A stretch of DNA of 11,175 nucleotides, taken from Porphyrobacter sp. (GTDB lineage Bacteria > Pseudomonadota > Alphaproteobacteria > Sphingomonadales > Sphingomonadaceae). The stretch is taken from NCBI GenBank assembly GCA_021732945.1, contig JAKFWB010000386.1, forward strand, positions 1-11,175, given 5' to 3'. The notes under the pieces were generated by a model. It was not told the DNA's origin. It searched no databases and saw only the letters and a list, made by a program, of their open reading frames with translations. The position numbers were made by a program, and so were the translations under genes. Shown in pieces: positions 1 to 5,220 of this stretch (position 1 is the first letter of the stretch; each line of letters opens with the position of its first letter).

Positions 1-856
1 AACCCGTGAGGTCGGTGGTTATCAGGCGATTGCCGCTCAGCACCGAGCGCGCCGGGCCGGTAATCCTCAGGACGACGGGTAGCGGATCGCTCTGGCTGGT
101 GACCCCGGTCGAGGCATCGACCCCGACGATCACCGTGGCGGGCGCATAGCTGTTGGGCGGGAGGTAGTCGCGGCTCGCCTCCAGCAGCAGCGGCGGAGAA
201 CCGTCGGCCGCCCTCGGTTTTGCCGCGGCGGGTTTGTCGCCCGCGAAGCTCAGCAGGCTCGGCTTCGCCTCGCCTTGCGGGCCGCCGAACGGATCGGGCG
301 CTGCGGCCTGCCCGCCGGGCGTGCGCGGATCGCCGATGGGGACAGGTGCTACCGGCGGGTTGGCGCGGACCGCCTCGAGTTCGGAGCGCAGCGCGGCATT
401 TTCGGCAGAGATCGCATCGATCGCTGCCTGGCCGTCGCTGACCATGCGTGCGTTCTCGCCCCGCAGCGTTTCGAGTTCCTGCTCGATCGAGGCCCTGGGC
501 AGCTGGCTCTCCTGCAAATCCTTGATCGCACGGCCCTGCGCATCGAGACGGTTGCCGTAGGTGGCGACGAACTCCCGGTTGGAGAGGTTGCGGTTGACGA
601 GCGCGCCGGTCTCGATGGTCTCGGCGCCTGCGCCGGTAGTTTCGTCCTCGTCGTCGCCGCCGAAGATGAACATCGATCCGGCGAGGAGCGCGAGGGTGCC
701 GATGCCGCCGAGCAGCAACTTCTGACGCTGGGCGACCGTGCGGTTGAGGTCGCGCCGCGGTTCCCCGTGGGCGCGGTTGTCATCGCCCTTGCTGGTGTCA
801 GGGCGCTTCTCGGCAGCGGTCTGCGGCGCGCTGTCGCGGGTGTCCTGGTCGGCCAT
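1..856 (-). CDS. traB: Conjugative transfer protein TraB, N-terminal part (runs off the left edge)
   Basis: TraB is the inner-membrane-anchored channel protein of F-type type IV secretion systems (VirB10-like). It spans the periplasm and meets TraK/TraV in the outer-membrane core complex. The 285 codons visible fit that plan. A charged cytoplasmic N-terminus (residues 1-45) is followed by one membrane helix (about 46-65), an acidic stretch (GGDDEDE), a predicted coiled coil (about 108-166, rich in E, L, A and R), and a Pro/Gly-rich linker (about 168-220). The start of the beta domain follows, reading RITGPARSVLSGNRLITTDL near the edge, as in TraB proteins. The ATG overlaps the traK stop (TAATG), so the two are translationally coupled. 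The frame is open to base 2. The F protein is about 475 residues, so roughly the C-terminal 40% lies outside. Identification rests on architecture plus operon position. Confidence 0.9.
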   Translation of the reverse strand, partial: MADQDTRDSAPQTAAEKRPDTSKGDDNRAHGEPRRDLNRTVAQRQKLLLGGIGTLALLAGSMFIFGGDDEDETTGAGAETIETGALVNRNLSNREFVATYGNRLDAQGRAIKDLQESQLPRASIEQELETLRGENARMVSDGQAAIDAISAENAALRSELEAVRANPPVAPVPIGDPRTPGGQAAAPDPFGGPQGEAKPSLLSFAGDKPAAAKPRAADGSPPLLLEASRDYLPPNSYAPATVIVGVDASTGVTSQSDPLPVVLRITGPARSVLSGNRLITTDLTG

Positions 857-1686
857 TATTCGAGCCCTCCTGCGGCAAAGACGAGGAACGCCTGGGTGGT
901 CTCGCCAGGTGCCAGCGTGTCGCGGCCATAGGCAAAGGCGAGCGCGCCTGCCGGTGCCTCGCGCTCCGCGCCGAGATTGATCGGCGCGGCGCCCACATTG
1001 CGCAGCGTGAACGCCTGGCCGGTCAGCTCGGCGCCGCGGTATTCGGCGACCTGCTGGACTTCGATCGTGTCGGTGCGGCGCGGCCGCGAGAGCGCTGCGC
1101 GCACCCGGAAGCCTGGCAGCACGGCATTGCTTGCCATCGCTTCGATCAGGCGGACTGTGGCATCCTCTCCGCTGAGCGCGGCCTGTTCCCATTCACCGGC
1201 CTCGGGCCTGGCGAGCGCCGGGTTGGTGACGAACAACTGGCTCGCGTCCTCGCCTTCGACGCGGCAGACGAACTTGTAGACGTAGCCGCCCGTGCTGGTG
1301 GCGAAGAAGCTGACTTTTGCGCTCGCATATTGCAGCGGCACCGAGACATAGATGTCGCCGCGGACCGGCTCGTGGGTCACCTCGAAATCATTGTAAGGAT
1401 AGCCGCTCGCCATCTTGGAGACGTTGGCGAATCCGTCCTCCACGAGCGCAATCCGGGTGAGCGCGCCGCGAGCGAGCACGCAGTCGATCGCCGCGCCGTC
1501 GGCGGCCTCGACGAACTGGTCGGCATGCGCCGGGCCTGGCGTCAGCGCGAGCGCCAGCGAGCTGCCGAGCGCGGCGAGACCGGATGGCTTAAGGCCCGGA
1601 TCGGGACGCCGGATCGTTCCGGTTGCGAACAGGGTCACGCCGGCCGTAGCGAGCAGGGCAGGAAGGGGCTGGGCGAGCAGGGTCAT
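856..1686 (-). CDS. traK: Conjugative transfer protein TraK (secretin-like, outer-membrane core)
   Basis: TraK is the VirB9/secretin-like periplasmic protein of F-type secretion systems, which forms the outer-membrane core complex with TraB and TraV. The product is 276 aa, compared with about 242 in F. The visible body (about residues 56-276) is beta-rich and ends in a typical domain (FTLRNVGAAPINL...APAGALAFAYGRDTLAPGETTQAFLV). A signal cleavage site is likely at AHA|DQ near residue 55. The N-terminus is odd because two hydrophobic stretches (about 3-22 and 36-52) are separated by RRPDPGLKPSG. This makes the leader about 55 residues if the ATG is used. A GTG at 1638 (residue 17) would give a more normal leader. 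I keep the ATG because it overlaps the traE stop (ATGA) and has AGGA-like sequence just upstream. The gene lies between traE and traB, as in F. Confidence 0.9.
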   Translation of the reverse strand: MTLLAQPLPALLATAGVTLFATGTIRRPDPGLKPSGLAALGSSLALALTPGPAHADQFVEAADGAAIDCVLARGALTRIALVEDGFANVSKMASGYPYNDFEVTHEPVRGDIYVSVPLQYASAKVSFFATSTGGYVYKFVCRVEGEDASQLFVTNPALARPEAGEWEQAALSGEDATVRLIEAMASNAVLPGFRVRAALSRPRRTDTIEVQQVAEYRGAELTGQAFTLRNVGAAPINLGAEREAPAGALAFAYGRDTLAPGETTQAFLVFAAGGLE

Positions 1687-2264
1687 TGGTCCTGGTCCTT
1701 GTTCTGGTTTTCCTGGGGGTCGGGAAGCTGGCGGAACCCGGTGAGACCAAGGCTCAGGCCCCGGCGCCTCCAGGTGAAGGCAAAGCTGCGCTGCTGGCTG
1801 GCGATCACCTGCGCTCCGACAAAGGTCTTGAGCGTGCCGGTGACGGTTGCGGTCAGTGCGCCCGGATCAACTTCCATTCGCGCAATCACGAAGGCCTGGC
1901 TGATGTCCGACCCGCGCTGCTCGTCGACGATCTTGACGAGCGCGGCCTTGAGGTGGCCGTGCGCGGCGGGATCGGCGAGCTTGAGGACTTGCTCCATCCA
2001 GTAGTCGAGGCTCTCGGGCGCACGGTTGAGCAGCATCAGCGCGGTGTCGCGGGTAACAAGCTCGAGGTAGTGCGCCTCGAGAGCGCCGCTGGTAAGCGTC
2101 AGCCGTTCGGCGGTGACGGGCACGAGGATCACGCTCTCCTCGCGCGTCGCGGCGACGCCGATTGCGACGAGGCTGGTGAGGCCGAGCATCGCGGCGAGCG
2201 CGGCGAAGCGGTTGCGCTGTGCGAGATGGCGCTGGGCTTCCTCGTAGGCGAATTCGTGTTTCAT
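1683..2264 (-). CDS. traE: Conjugative transfer protein TraE (VirB5/VirB8-like inner-membrane protein)
   Basis: TraE is a small inner-membrane protein of F-type conjugation systems, structurally related to VirB8 and needed for pilus assembly. The product is 193 aa (F TraE is 188). Residues 1-19 are a charged cytoplasmic tail (MKHEFAYEEAQRHLAQRNRF), residues about 20-39 form one membrane helix, and the rest is a periplasmic domain with the usual VPV...Y...R pattern and an LTGFRQLPD tail. The start is well supported by GGGAGG centred about 8 nt upstream, directly after the traL stop. The stop overlaps the traK start by 4 nt. Confidence 0.92.
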   Translation of the reverse strand: MKHEFAYEEAQRHLAQRNRFAALAAMLGLTSLVAIGVAATREESVILVPVTAERLTLTSGALEAHYLELVTRDTALMLLNRAPESLDYWMEQVLKLADPAAHGHLKAALVKIVDEQRGSDISQAFVIARMEVDPGALTATVTGTLKTFVGAQVIASQQRSFAFTWRRRGLSLGLTGFRQLPDPQENQNKDQDQ

Positions 2265-2276
2265 GGTGGTCCTCCC

Positions 2277-2564
2277 TCAGCCTGCAAGCAGGCGGCAGTG
2301 GGAGGGCGGCGTGGCCTTCAGCCCGAGGAAGCTCCCCGGCAGGTACCAATAGGCAGCATGGACCAGTTTCGACCCGGCACCCGACGCCTTCGCCTTTCGA
2401 AGAGCGAACCAGGTGAGCCCGGACAGGGCGGTGCCGATGATGATGTGCTGCGCAAGGATGCCCCAGGCGAACGGGACGAGCAGTCCCGCAAACTCGTCGA
2501 TGGTCCAGAAGCCTATCAGCTCCGGATCGTCGAGCCGTCTTGGAACGAGATACCTGTCGGCCAT
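2277..2564 (-). CDS. traL: Conjugative transfer protein TraL (small inner-membrane assembly protein)
   Basis: TraL is the VirB3-like small membrane protein of F-type pilus assembly. The product is 95 aa (F TraL is 91). It starts with the characteristic RYLVPRRLDDPELIGFWTID and has one or two membrane segments at about residues 24-60 (AGLLVPFAWGIL and HIIIGTALSGLTWFAL). A basic loop follows (RKAKASGAGSK) and then the conserved aromatic end (HAAYWYLPG). GGGAGGG lies about 5 nt before the ATG. The gene sits 25 nt after traA and 12 nt before traE, the same order as in F. Confidence 0.93.
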   Translation of the reverse strand: MADRYLVPRRLDDPELIGFWTIDEFAGLLVPFAWGILAQHIIIGTALSGLTWFALRKAKASGAGSKLVHAAYWYLPGSFLGLKATPPSHCRLLAG

Positions 2565-2589
2565 GCCGCCCTCCCTTCGTAGCCGCGGA

Positions 2590-2916
2590 TCAGATGACCG
2601 CGGTCACGACCGAAGTGACGATCGGCACACCGGTACCGACGCCGATCCCGACACCCACCGGGACCGCGACCTGCCCGAGCGCGAAGCGGCCCGAGGCAAG
2701 GGCAATGAGGCCGCCGGCGAGGCTGAGGACGGTGATGATCTTGCCGCCCGAACCTTCGAGGAAGTCGGTGAACTTGGCGAGCGCCGGATCGAAGGTGGTG
2801 TCGGCACCTGCATAGGCCGCGCCTGCACAGGCCAGAGCGATAGCGGCGGGCAGGATGTAATCCCGGGCGCGAGTGGTGCTTTTGTGCCGGGAGGGAAGGG
2901 CGATTGTCTTGGTCAT
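2590..2916 (-). CDS. traA: Probable conjugative pilin precursor (TraA-like)
   Basis: This is the likely pilus subunit, made as a prepilin, inserted in the inner membrane and polymerised outside the cell. The product is 108 aa. A basic N-terminus (KSTTRARD) precedes a hydrophobic leader ending AAYA|GADTTF at residue 36, so mature pilin would be about 72 aa, close to F pilin (70). The mature part shows a short amphipathic start, a membrane helix (about 59-75, IITVLSLAGGLIALASG), a short basic turn (GR) and a second Gly/Val-rich helix to the end, the two-helix plan of F/VirB2 pilins. Sequence identity to F TraA is not obvious, so the call depends on topology and on being first in the operon. The start at 2916 is chosen because the upstream frame lacks coding character; GGAG lies 10 nt upstream. 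That start codon is involved in a striking inverted repeat (see separate entry). Confidence 0.82.
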   Translation of the reverse strand: MTKTIALPSRHKSTTRARDYILPAAIALACAGAAYAGADTTFDPALAKFTDFLEGSGGKIITVLSLAGGLIALASGRFALGQVAVPVGVGIGVGTGVPIVTSVVTAVI

Positions 2917-2973
2917 CGAGGAACTCCGTGTCGAACATACAGCGATGTGTTCGCTGTATGTTCTTTCCTCGAT
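2915..2973 (-). promoter_or_regulatory. Composite inverted repeat covering the traA leader, ribosome-binding site and start codon
   Basis: Two nested perfect inverted repeats are visible. The inner arms are GAACATACAGCGA (2933-2945) and TCGCTGTATGTTC (2951-2963), 13 bp with a 5-nt loop. The outer arms are ATCGAGGAA (2915-2923) and TTCCTCGAT (2965-2973), 9 bp. In traA mRNA the outer stem would pair the leader with the bases that include AU of the AUG, and the GGAG sequence would lie in a 9-nt bulge (2924-2932). As DNA, the inner repeat could also be a protein operator. Whether it works as RNA, DNA or both cannot be told from the sequence, and RNA action requires transcription to start upstream of 2973. 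Confidence 0.7.
2949..2963 (+). promoter_or_regulatory. Candidate LexA (SOS) box in front of traA
   Basis: The sequence GTTCGCTGTATGTTC matches the alphaproteobacterial LexA recognition pattern GTTC-N7-GTTC exactly. It lies 33-47 nt upstream of the traA start codon and overlaps the right arm of the inner inverted repeat. In Caulobacter, Rhodobacter and rhizobia, LexA bound at such boxes represses SOS genes. Occupancy here is inference. Confidence 0.6.
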
Positions 2974-2978
2974 TGAGC

Positions 2979-3001
2979 GGCAGGGTGTAGGAAATCGGAA
3001 A
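2979..3001 (-). repeat. 23-bp mirrored promoter-region motif, traA side
   Basis: Read on the minus strand, this stretch contains TTTCCTACACCCT (2994 to 2982) and matches 20 of 23 positions of the plus-strand stretch 3204-3226 in front of the divergent regulator gene. The two copies point outward toward the two divergent genes. They may be part of both promoters (TACACC could serve as a -10-like element) or operators for a shared regulator. Confidence 0.6.
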
Positions 3002-3013
3002 CGCGCCGAAGCG

Positions 3014-3042
3014 GATAGATCGCCAAGAAAAATCGGCAGCAA
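3014..3042 (-). promoter_or_regulatory. Weak candidate promoter for the tra operon
   Basis: On the minus strand, TTGCTG (3042-3037) and TCTATC (3019-3014) are separated by 17 nt. The match to sigma-70-type hexamers is only partial. Transcription from here would include the whole traA hairpin in the leader. The shared 23-bp motif just downstream is an alternative promoter location. Confidence 0.25.
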
Positions 3043-3052
3043 CACTAGCGAT

Positions 3053-3157
3053 TGACGCAATCTGCGCTCGCGAAGCCGTGGCATGCGCTCCAATTGCCGG
3101 AATATGCGCATGACGTGCCGGGAATTGCGTAGAGGGTGCCGGTTTTTGCGCGAATCA
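3053..3157. repeat. Array of five 21-bp iteron-like direct repeats
   Basis: Five units start at 3053, 3074, 3095, 3116 and 3137, exactly 21 bp apart (about two helical turns). The approximate consensus is TGCCGGAATTTGCGC plus six variable bases. G2, C4, G5 and TGCG at positions 11-14 are present in all five units, and the last three begin TGCCGG. A sixth unit is not visible on either side. The array is nearly central between the two mirrored 23-bp motifs and the divergent start codons. Such phased repeats are usually binding sites for a regulator, partition or replication protein. The repeats would also encode a heptad (C/S-R-x-L/M-R-x-x) in the plus frame, discussed under findings. Confidence 0.65.
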
Positions 3158-3188
3158 CGGGCAGGCAAGGTAAATCAAAGCACTCCAT

Positions 3189-3203
3189 GTTCCCTTTCTG
3201 TTC
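3189..3203 (+). promoter_or_regulatory. Candidate LexA (SOS) box in front of the regulator gene
   Basis: The sequence GTTCCCTTTCTGTTC is a second perfect GTTC-N7-GTTC match, 45-59 nt upstream of the 3248 start codon and 1 nt before the plus-strand copy of the 23-bp motif. Two perfect matches within about 250 bp are far more than expected by chance for eight fixed bases. Confidence 0.55.
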
Positions 3204-3226
3204 TTTTCGTTTTCCTACACCCTTCC
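3204..3226 (+). repeat. 23-bp mirrored promoter-region motif, regulator side
   Basis: This is the partner of the minus-strand copy at 2979-3001. It contains TTTCCTACACCCT (3211-3223), identical in both copies, and 20 of 23 positions match overall. It ends 21 nt before the 3248 ATG, which places it where a core promoter or operator is expected. Confidence 0.6.
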
Positions 3227-3247
3227 TATGGGGGTACGGGTGAGTCG

Positions 3248-3733
3248 ATGACAACCAGGGAGATAAGATGCGCAATGCCAGACCCCGCCTGCCCCGCAGA
3301 AATACCACTTGATGACGGCCTGGATCGGCTGCTCCTGTCCGCTGTGACCGCAAGCGGCAGGTCGCGCCAGGACATTGGCCAAGAAGCGCGCATCCATAAG
3401 GATGCGCTGCGACTGATCCTCGAAGGTAAGCGCGCCGCGACGCTTGACGAGGCCATCCGCATTCTATCGGCCAGCGGCGCCAAGCCGCATGTGGCTCTGG
3501 CGCTTCAGCTGCTTGGGGAAACCGGCAAGGCTGCAGAATGGATGTACACCGATCTCGGATCTTTCCTCGAGATATTCCTGCAAGAGCTCCCCGAAGCACT
3601 CGAAGCAATTTTGGGCTGCCAGCTGCACGAGGTCAGGCCTCGCTGGGCCAAGGGGGCGGCGCACAGGGTGGCGAGCCTTCTGGCCGAGCATATCGACGAT
3701 CTCGAGCGAAGGGACACGCTCTATGCGAGATGA
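3248..3733 (+). CDS. Helix-turn-helix transcriptional regulator, probable control gene of the transfer operon
   Basis: The product is 161 aa from the ATG at 3248, or 152 aa from the ATG at 3275. The segment SRQDIGQEARIHKDALRLIL, followed by EGKRAATLDEAIRILSASG, has the shape of a Cro/cI-type helix-turn-helix. The C-terminal half (FLEIFLQELPEALE..., then RPRWAKGAAHRVASLLAEHI) looks helical and may serve for dimerisation; I do not recognise it. The 3248 start has GGTGAG only 3 nt upstream, whereas 3275 has AGGGAG 11 nt upstream, so the start is uncertain. The frame is open back to 3056, but that part is the repeat array and is unlikely to be coding. The gene diverges from the tra operon, overlaps the alpA-like gene, and lies behind a LexA-type box, so I infer a repressor or activator of transfer genes. 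Confidence 0.7.
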   Translation: MTTREIRCAMPDPACPAEIPLDDGLDRLLLSAVTASGRSRQDIGQEARIHKDALRLILEGKRAATLDEAIRILSASGAKPHVALALQLLGETGKAAEWMYTDLGSFLEIFLQELPEALEAILGCQLHEVRPRWAKGAAHRVASLLAEHIDDLERRDTLYAR

Positions 3734-3995
3734 GCCCAATTCAGTGCCTAGTGAAGGTCGCACAATCGCAAGTAAAGCGCATGACCAGCCGATTCCGGGA
3801 GGATTTGCTCTGCCGGAACGTCTCTTGCGCCTGCCAGAGGTTATCGAGCGTGTCGGTCTTAAACGCACCGCAATTTACCAGCGAGCAAAAGAGGGGCGCT
3901 TTCCAAAGCCTCGATCACTGGGAACCAGGTGTACGGTGTGGGTCGAATCCGAAGTCGACGAATGGATTCAAGCCGTCCGAACCATAGATCTGTAG
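3723..3995 (+). CDS. AlpA-family DNA-binding regulator
   Basis: The product is a small 90-aa protein. Residues about 29-90 match the AlpA/excisionase-like winged helix-turn-helix family: ERLLRLPEVIERVGLKRTAI, then Y-x-R-x-K-E-G-R-F-P-K-P, then W-V-E-S-E-V-D-E-W-I. This is the family signature in which the first helix-turn-helix is followed by a wing (GRFPKP) and a W...E..EW ending. AlpA proteins activate integrase/excision genes of prophage-like elements or act as regulators of mobile elements. The ATG lies inside the end of the upstream regulator gene (11-nt overlap), so the two are a transcription unit. Its stop is only 5 nt before the IS-end fragment, so whatever once followed has been lost or displaced. 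Confidence 0.85.
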   Translation: MRDEPNSVPSEGRTIASKAHDQPIPGGFALPERLLRLPEVIERVGLKRTAIYQRAKEGRFPKPRSLGTRCTVWVESEVDEWIQAVRTIDL

Positions 3996-4000
3996 CCGCT

Positions 4001-4099
4001 GATCATGCTGGCAAACTCAGCCGGTGAAACCAGCCCACCGGATCTGGGCAAGGCGGAAAACTCCAGACCCTAGTGGTCCGAGGTTGGGTAGCAGTGCAC
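4001..4099 (+). mobile_element. IS3-family right-end fragment, copy A
   Basis: This 99-bp stretch matches 5518-5616 at 91 of 99 positions in the same orientation. It corresponds to the last 30 or so codons of an IS3-family transposase plus the right tip (…GGGTAGCAGTGCAC). Its reading frame has acquired an early TAG (CCC TAG in place of CCC GAG). It is a solo fragment with no transposase body beside it. Its left boundary falls 5 nt after the alpA-like stop codon. Confidence 0.8.
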
Positions 4100-4149
4100 A
4101 ACCACCGCCCTGCTCTAAGCCCAGCCGGGGGAAAGCGGGGGGCATGTCT

Positions 4150-4773
4150 TTAAACGCCATAGGCCTTTAGAAACCGGTCTACGGCATCACTCACGTTCGC
4201 GCACAGTTTTTCCCGGTCGGGCTCTTCGGTTGAAAAGCGCGCCATGCACATGTCGAAGCCGCACAGTAGTCCAAAAAGATGGCCTGCCGCGAGGCGGCAG
4301 TCATGGCAGCGGATTTTTCCGTTTGCGACTGACGCCTCCAACAGCGCGGTCAATTCGCGCTGCATCCGCCGCGGTCCGGTATTCAGGAATAATTCGCCGA
4401 CTTCTGGCCGCAATTCCGCTTCGGCACCGATACGGCGCCCAAAACTAATTATGTGGGGCTGGGTAAGGAAGTGGATCACCGCTTGTCCAAAAGTCATCAG
4501 TGTGTCCCTGAGGTCGCCACCGGCTTCTTCAGGTGAGACAAAATCCGCTCCCATCATGACGCATTCGCGTTGTACCATGGCTGTGAACAGGGCCTCCTTG
4601 GTCTTAAACCTGTTGTACACCGTGACTTTTGAAACAGCGCTGCGGCTGGCGATGGTTTCGATTGAGGCACCAGCAAAGCCATGCATGAAAAATTCGTCGC
4701 GCGCCGCGTCCAAAATCGCCTCACGCTTGGCAAGGTCGATGGGGCGGTGCCTTGGCCATTTTCCTGCATTCAC
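4150..4773 (-). CDS. TetR/AcrR-family transcriptional regulator
   Basis: The product is 207 aa from the GTG at 4773. A TetR N-terminal DNA-binding domain is clear at about residues 16-62: EAILDAARDEFFMHGFAGAS, then IETIASRSAVSKVTVYNRFK, then TKEALF. The C-terminal ligand domain (REC..MGADFVSPEEAGGDLRDT and FLNTGPRRMQRELTALLE) resembles the AefR-like class. A longer reading begins at a TTG (4809), but that codon sits next to the palindrome 4813-4824 and has no ribosome-binding sequence, while GTG 4773 has AAGG about 9 nt upstream. A -10-like GATAAT (4832-4827) lies just upstream of the palindrome. The gene lies between two IS-end copies and is lower in GC than tra or ppdK, so it was probably brought in by transfer. 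Its regulated target is not evident beside it. Confidence 0.88.
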   Translation of the reverse strand: MNAGKWPRHRPIDLAKREAILDAARDEFFMHGFAGASIETIASRSAVSKVTVYNRFKTKEALFTAMVQRECVMMGADFVSPEEAGGDLRDTLMTFGQAVIHFLTQPHIISFGRRIGAEAELRPEVGELFLNTGPRRMQRELTALLEASVANGKIRCHDCRLAAGHLFGLLCGFDMCMARFSTEEPDREKLCANVSDAVDRFLKAYGV

Positions 4774-4812
4774 ATCTTGCTGCCTTGCATTATGAGCGCA
4801 GGCGTTCAATTT

Positions 4813-4824
4813 GACGCATGCGTC
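4813..4824. promoter_or_regulatory. Perfect 12-bp palindrome, candidate operator of the TetR gene
   Basis: GACGCATGCGTC is its own reverse complement and lies 40 nt upstream of the GTG start. It is immediately downstream of a minus-strand GATAAT that could be the -10 element, so it would cover the transcription start. TetR-family proteins commonly repress their own gene through such palindromes. Assignment is inference. Confidence 0.45.
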
Positions 4825-5220
4825 TATTATCTAATATCGACAAGTAGGGCGTAAGGCCACCCAGCAGGTGGCTAATTTTGTCAACCTGATCCGGCGCGGC
4901 GCCTCTGCCGTACAAAATATCGATACGGTCGATTTGTCGGTGATGGATCCGGCATCGCGCACCACCGATGTTGTCTTTCCCATACCATCAAAGGCGCCCG
5001 TACGGGTGCGCGGGGTGAAGGGTGTCGAATGGGCAGCAAACCATTTGTAATCCGGCACTATCATCCACACGCCTAAGGGGGACCTCGAGGGGTCAGCGTC
5101 ATTGGTGTTGACGATAGTACCTTGATTGTCCTGCCCCATGAAGGACACAGTTACGTTCGTCGGCTTCGTTGGTAGCAGTCCGCAAATCCGCACAACCCAG
5201 CCAGACGCATCGATCATCAT
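4825..5220. other. Unassigned stretch between the TetR gene and the IS3 remnant
   Basis: No gene is recognised with confidence. The minus strand has a 129-codon open frame (5220-4831) with no family resemblance that I can see and a start right at the IS junction. The plus strand has 60 codons from a GTG at 4868 that end at TAA 5048. These include LSVMDPASRT, and then VVFPIPSKAPVRVR, which vaguely recalls a YVTN/NHL-type beta-propeller blade. A second blade-like segment (VSVIGVDDSTLIVLPHEG) appears from 5092 in another frame. This could be a decayed beta-propeller gene read divergently from tetR, but the evidence is weak. Confidence 0.3.

Noticed and set aside
349..783. Minus-strand 144-codon frame inside traB
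   Set aside because: It is the shifted frame of traB. The traB frame itself gives a membrane helix, coiled coil and TraB domain, starts at 856 with coupling to traK and is open to the edge.
275..931. Long plus-strand open frame (218 codons) opposite traB/traK
   Set aside because: It lies antisense to clearly identifiable tra genes; the sequence is an artefact of high GC and has no family resemblance.
1686..2582. Plus-strand 298-codon frame
   Set aside because: It is antisense to traE and traL, which have good starts, ribosome-binding sites and family matches.
2925..2963. Second LexA-type box in the left arm of the traA hairpin
   Set aside because: On the minus strand the two GTTC sequences (2936-2933 and 2924-2921) are 8 nt apart, not 7, so they do not fit the pattern.
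3053..3157. CRISPR array
   Set aside because: Units abut at 21 bp without unique spacers and are only partly conserved, so they are iteron-like repeats and not CRISPR.
3045..3608. Minus-strand 187-codon frame over the control region
   Set aside because: It runs antisense to the HTH gene and across the iterons and promoter motifs; no family resemblance.
4831..5220. Minus-strand 129-codon frame as a real gene
   Set aside because: No recognisable family and its start coincides with the IS junction; kept only as an unassigned stretch.
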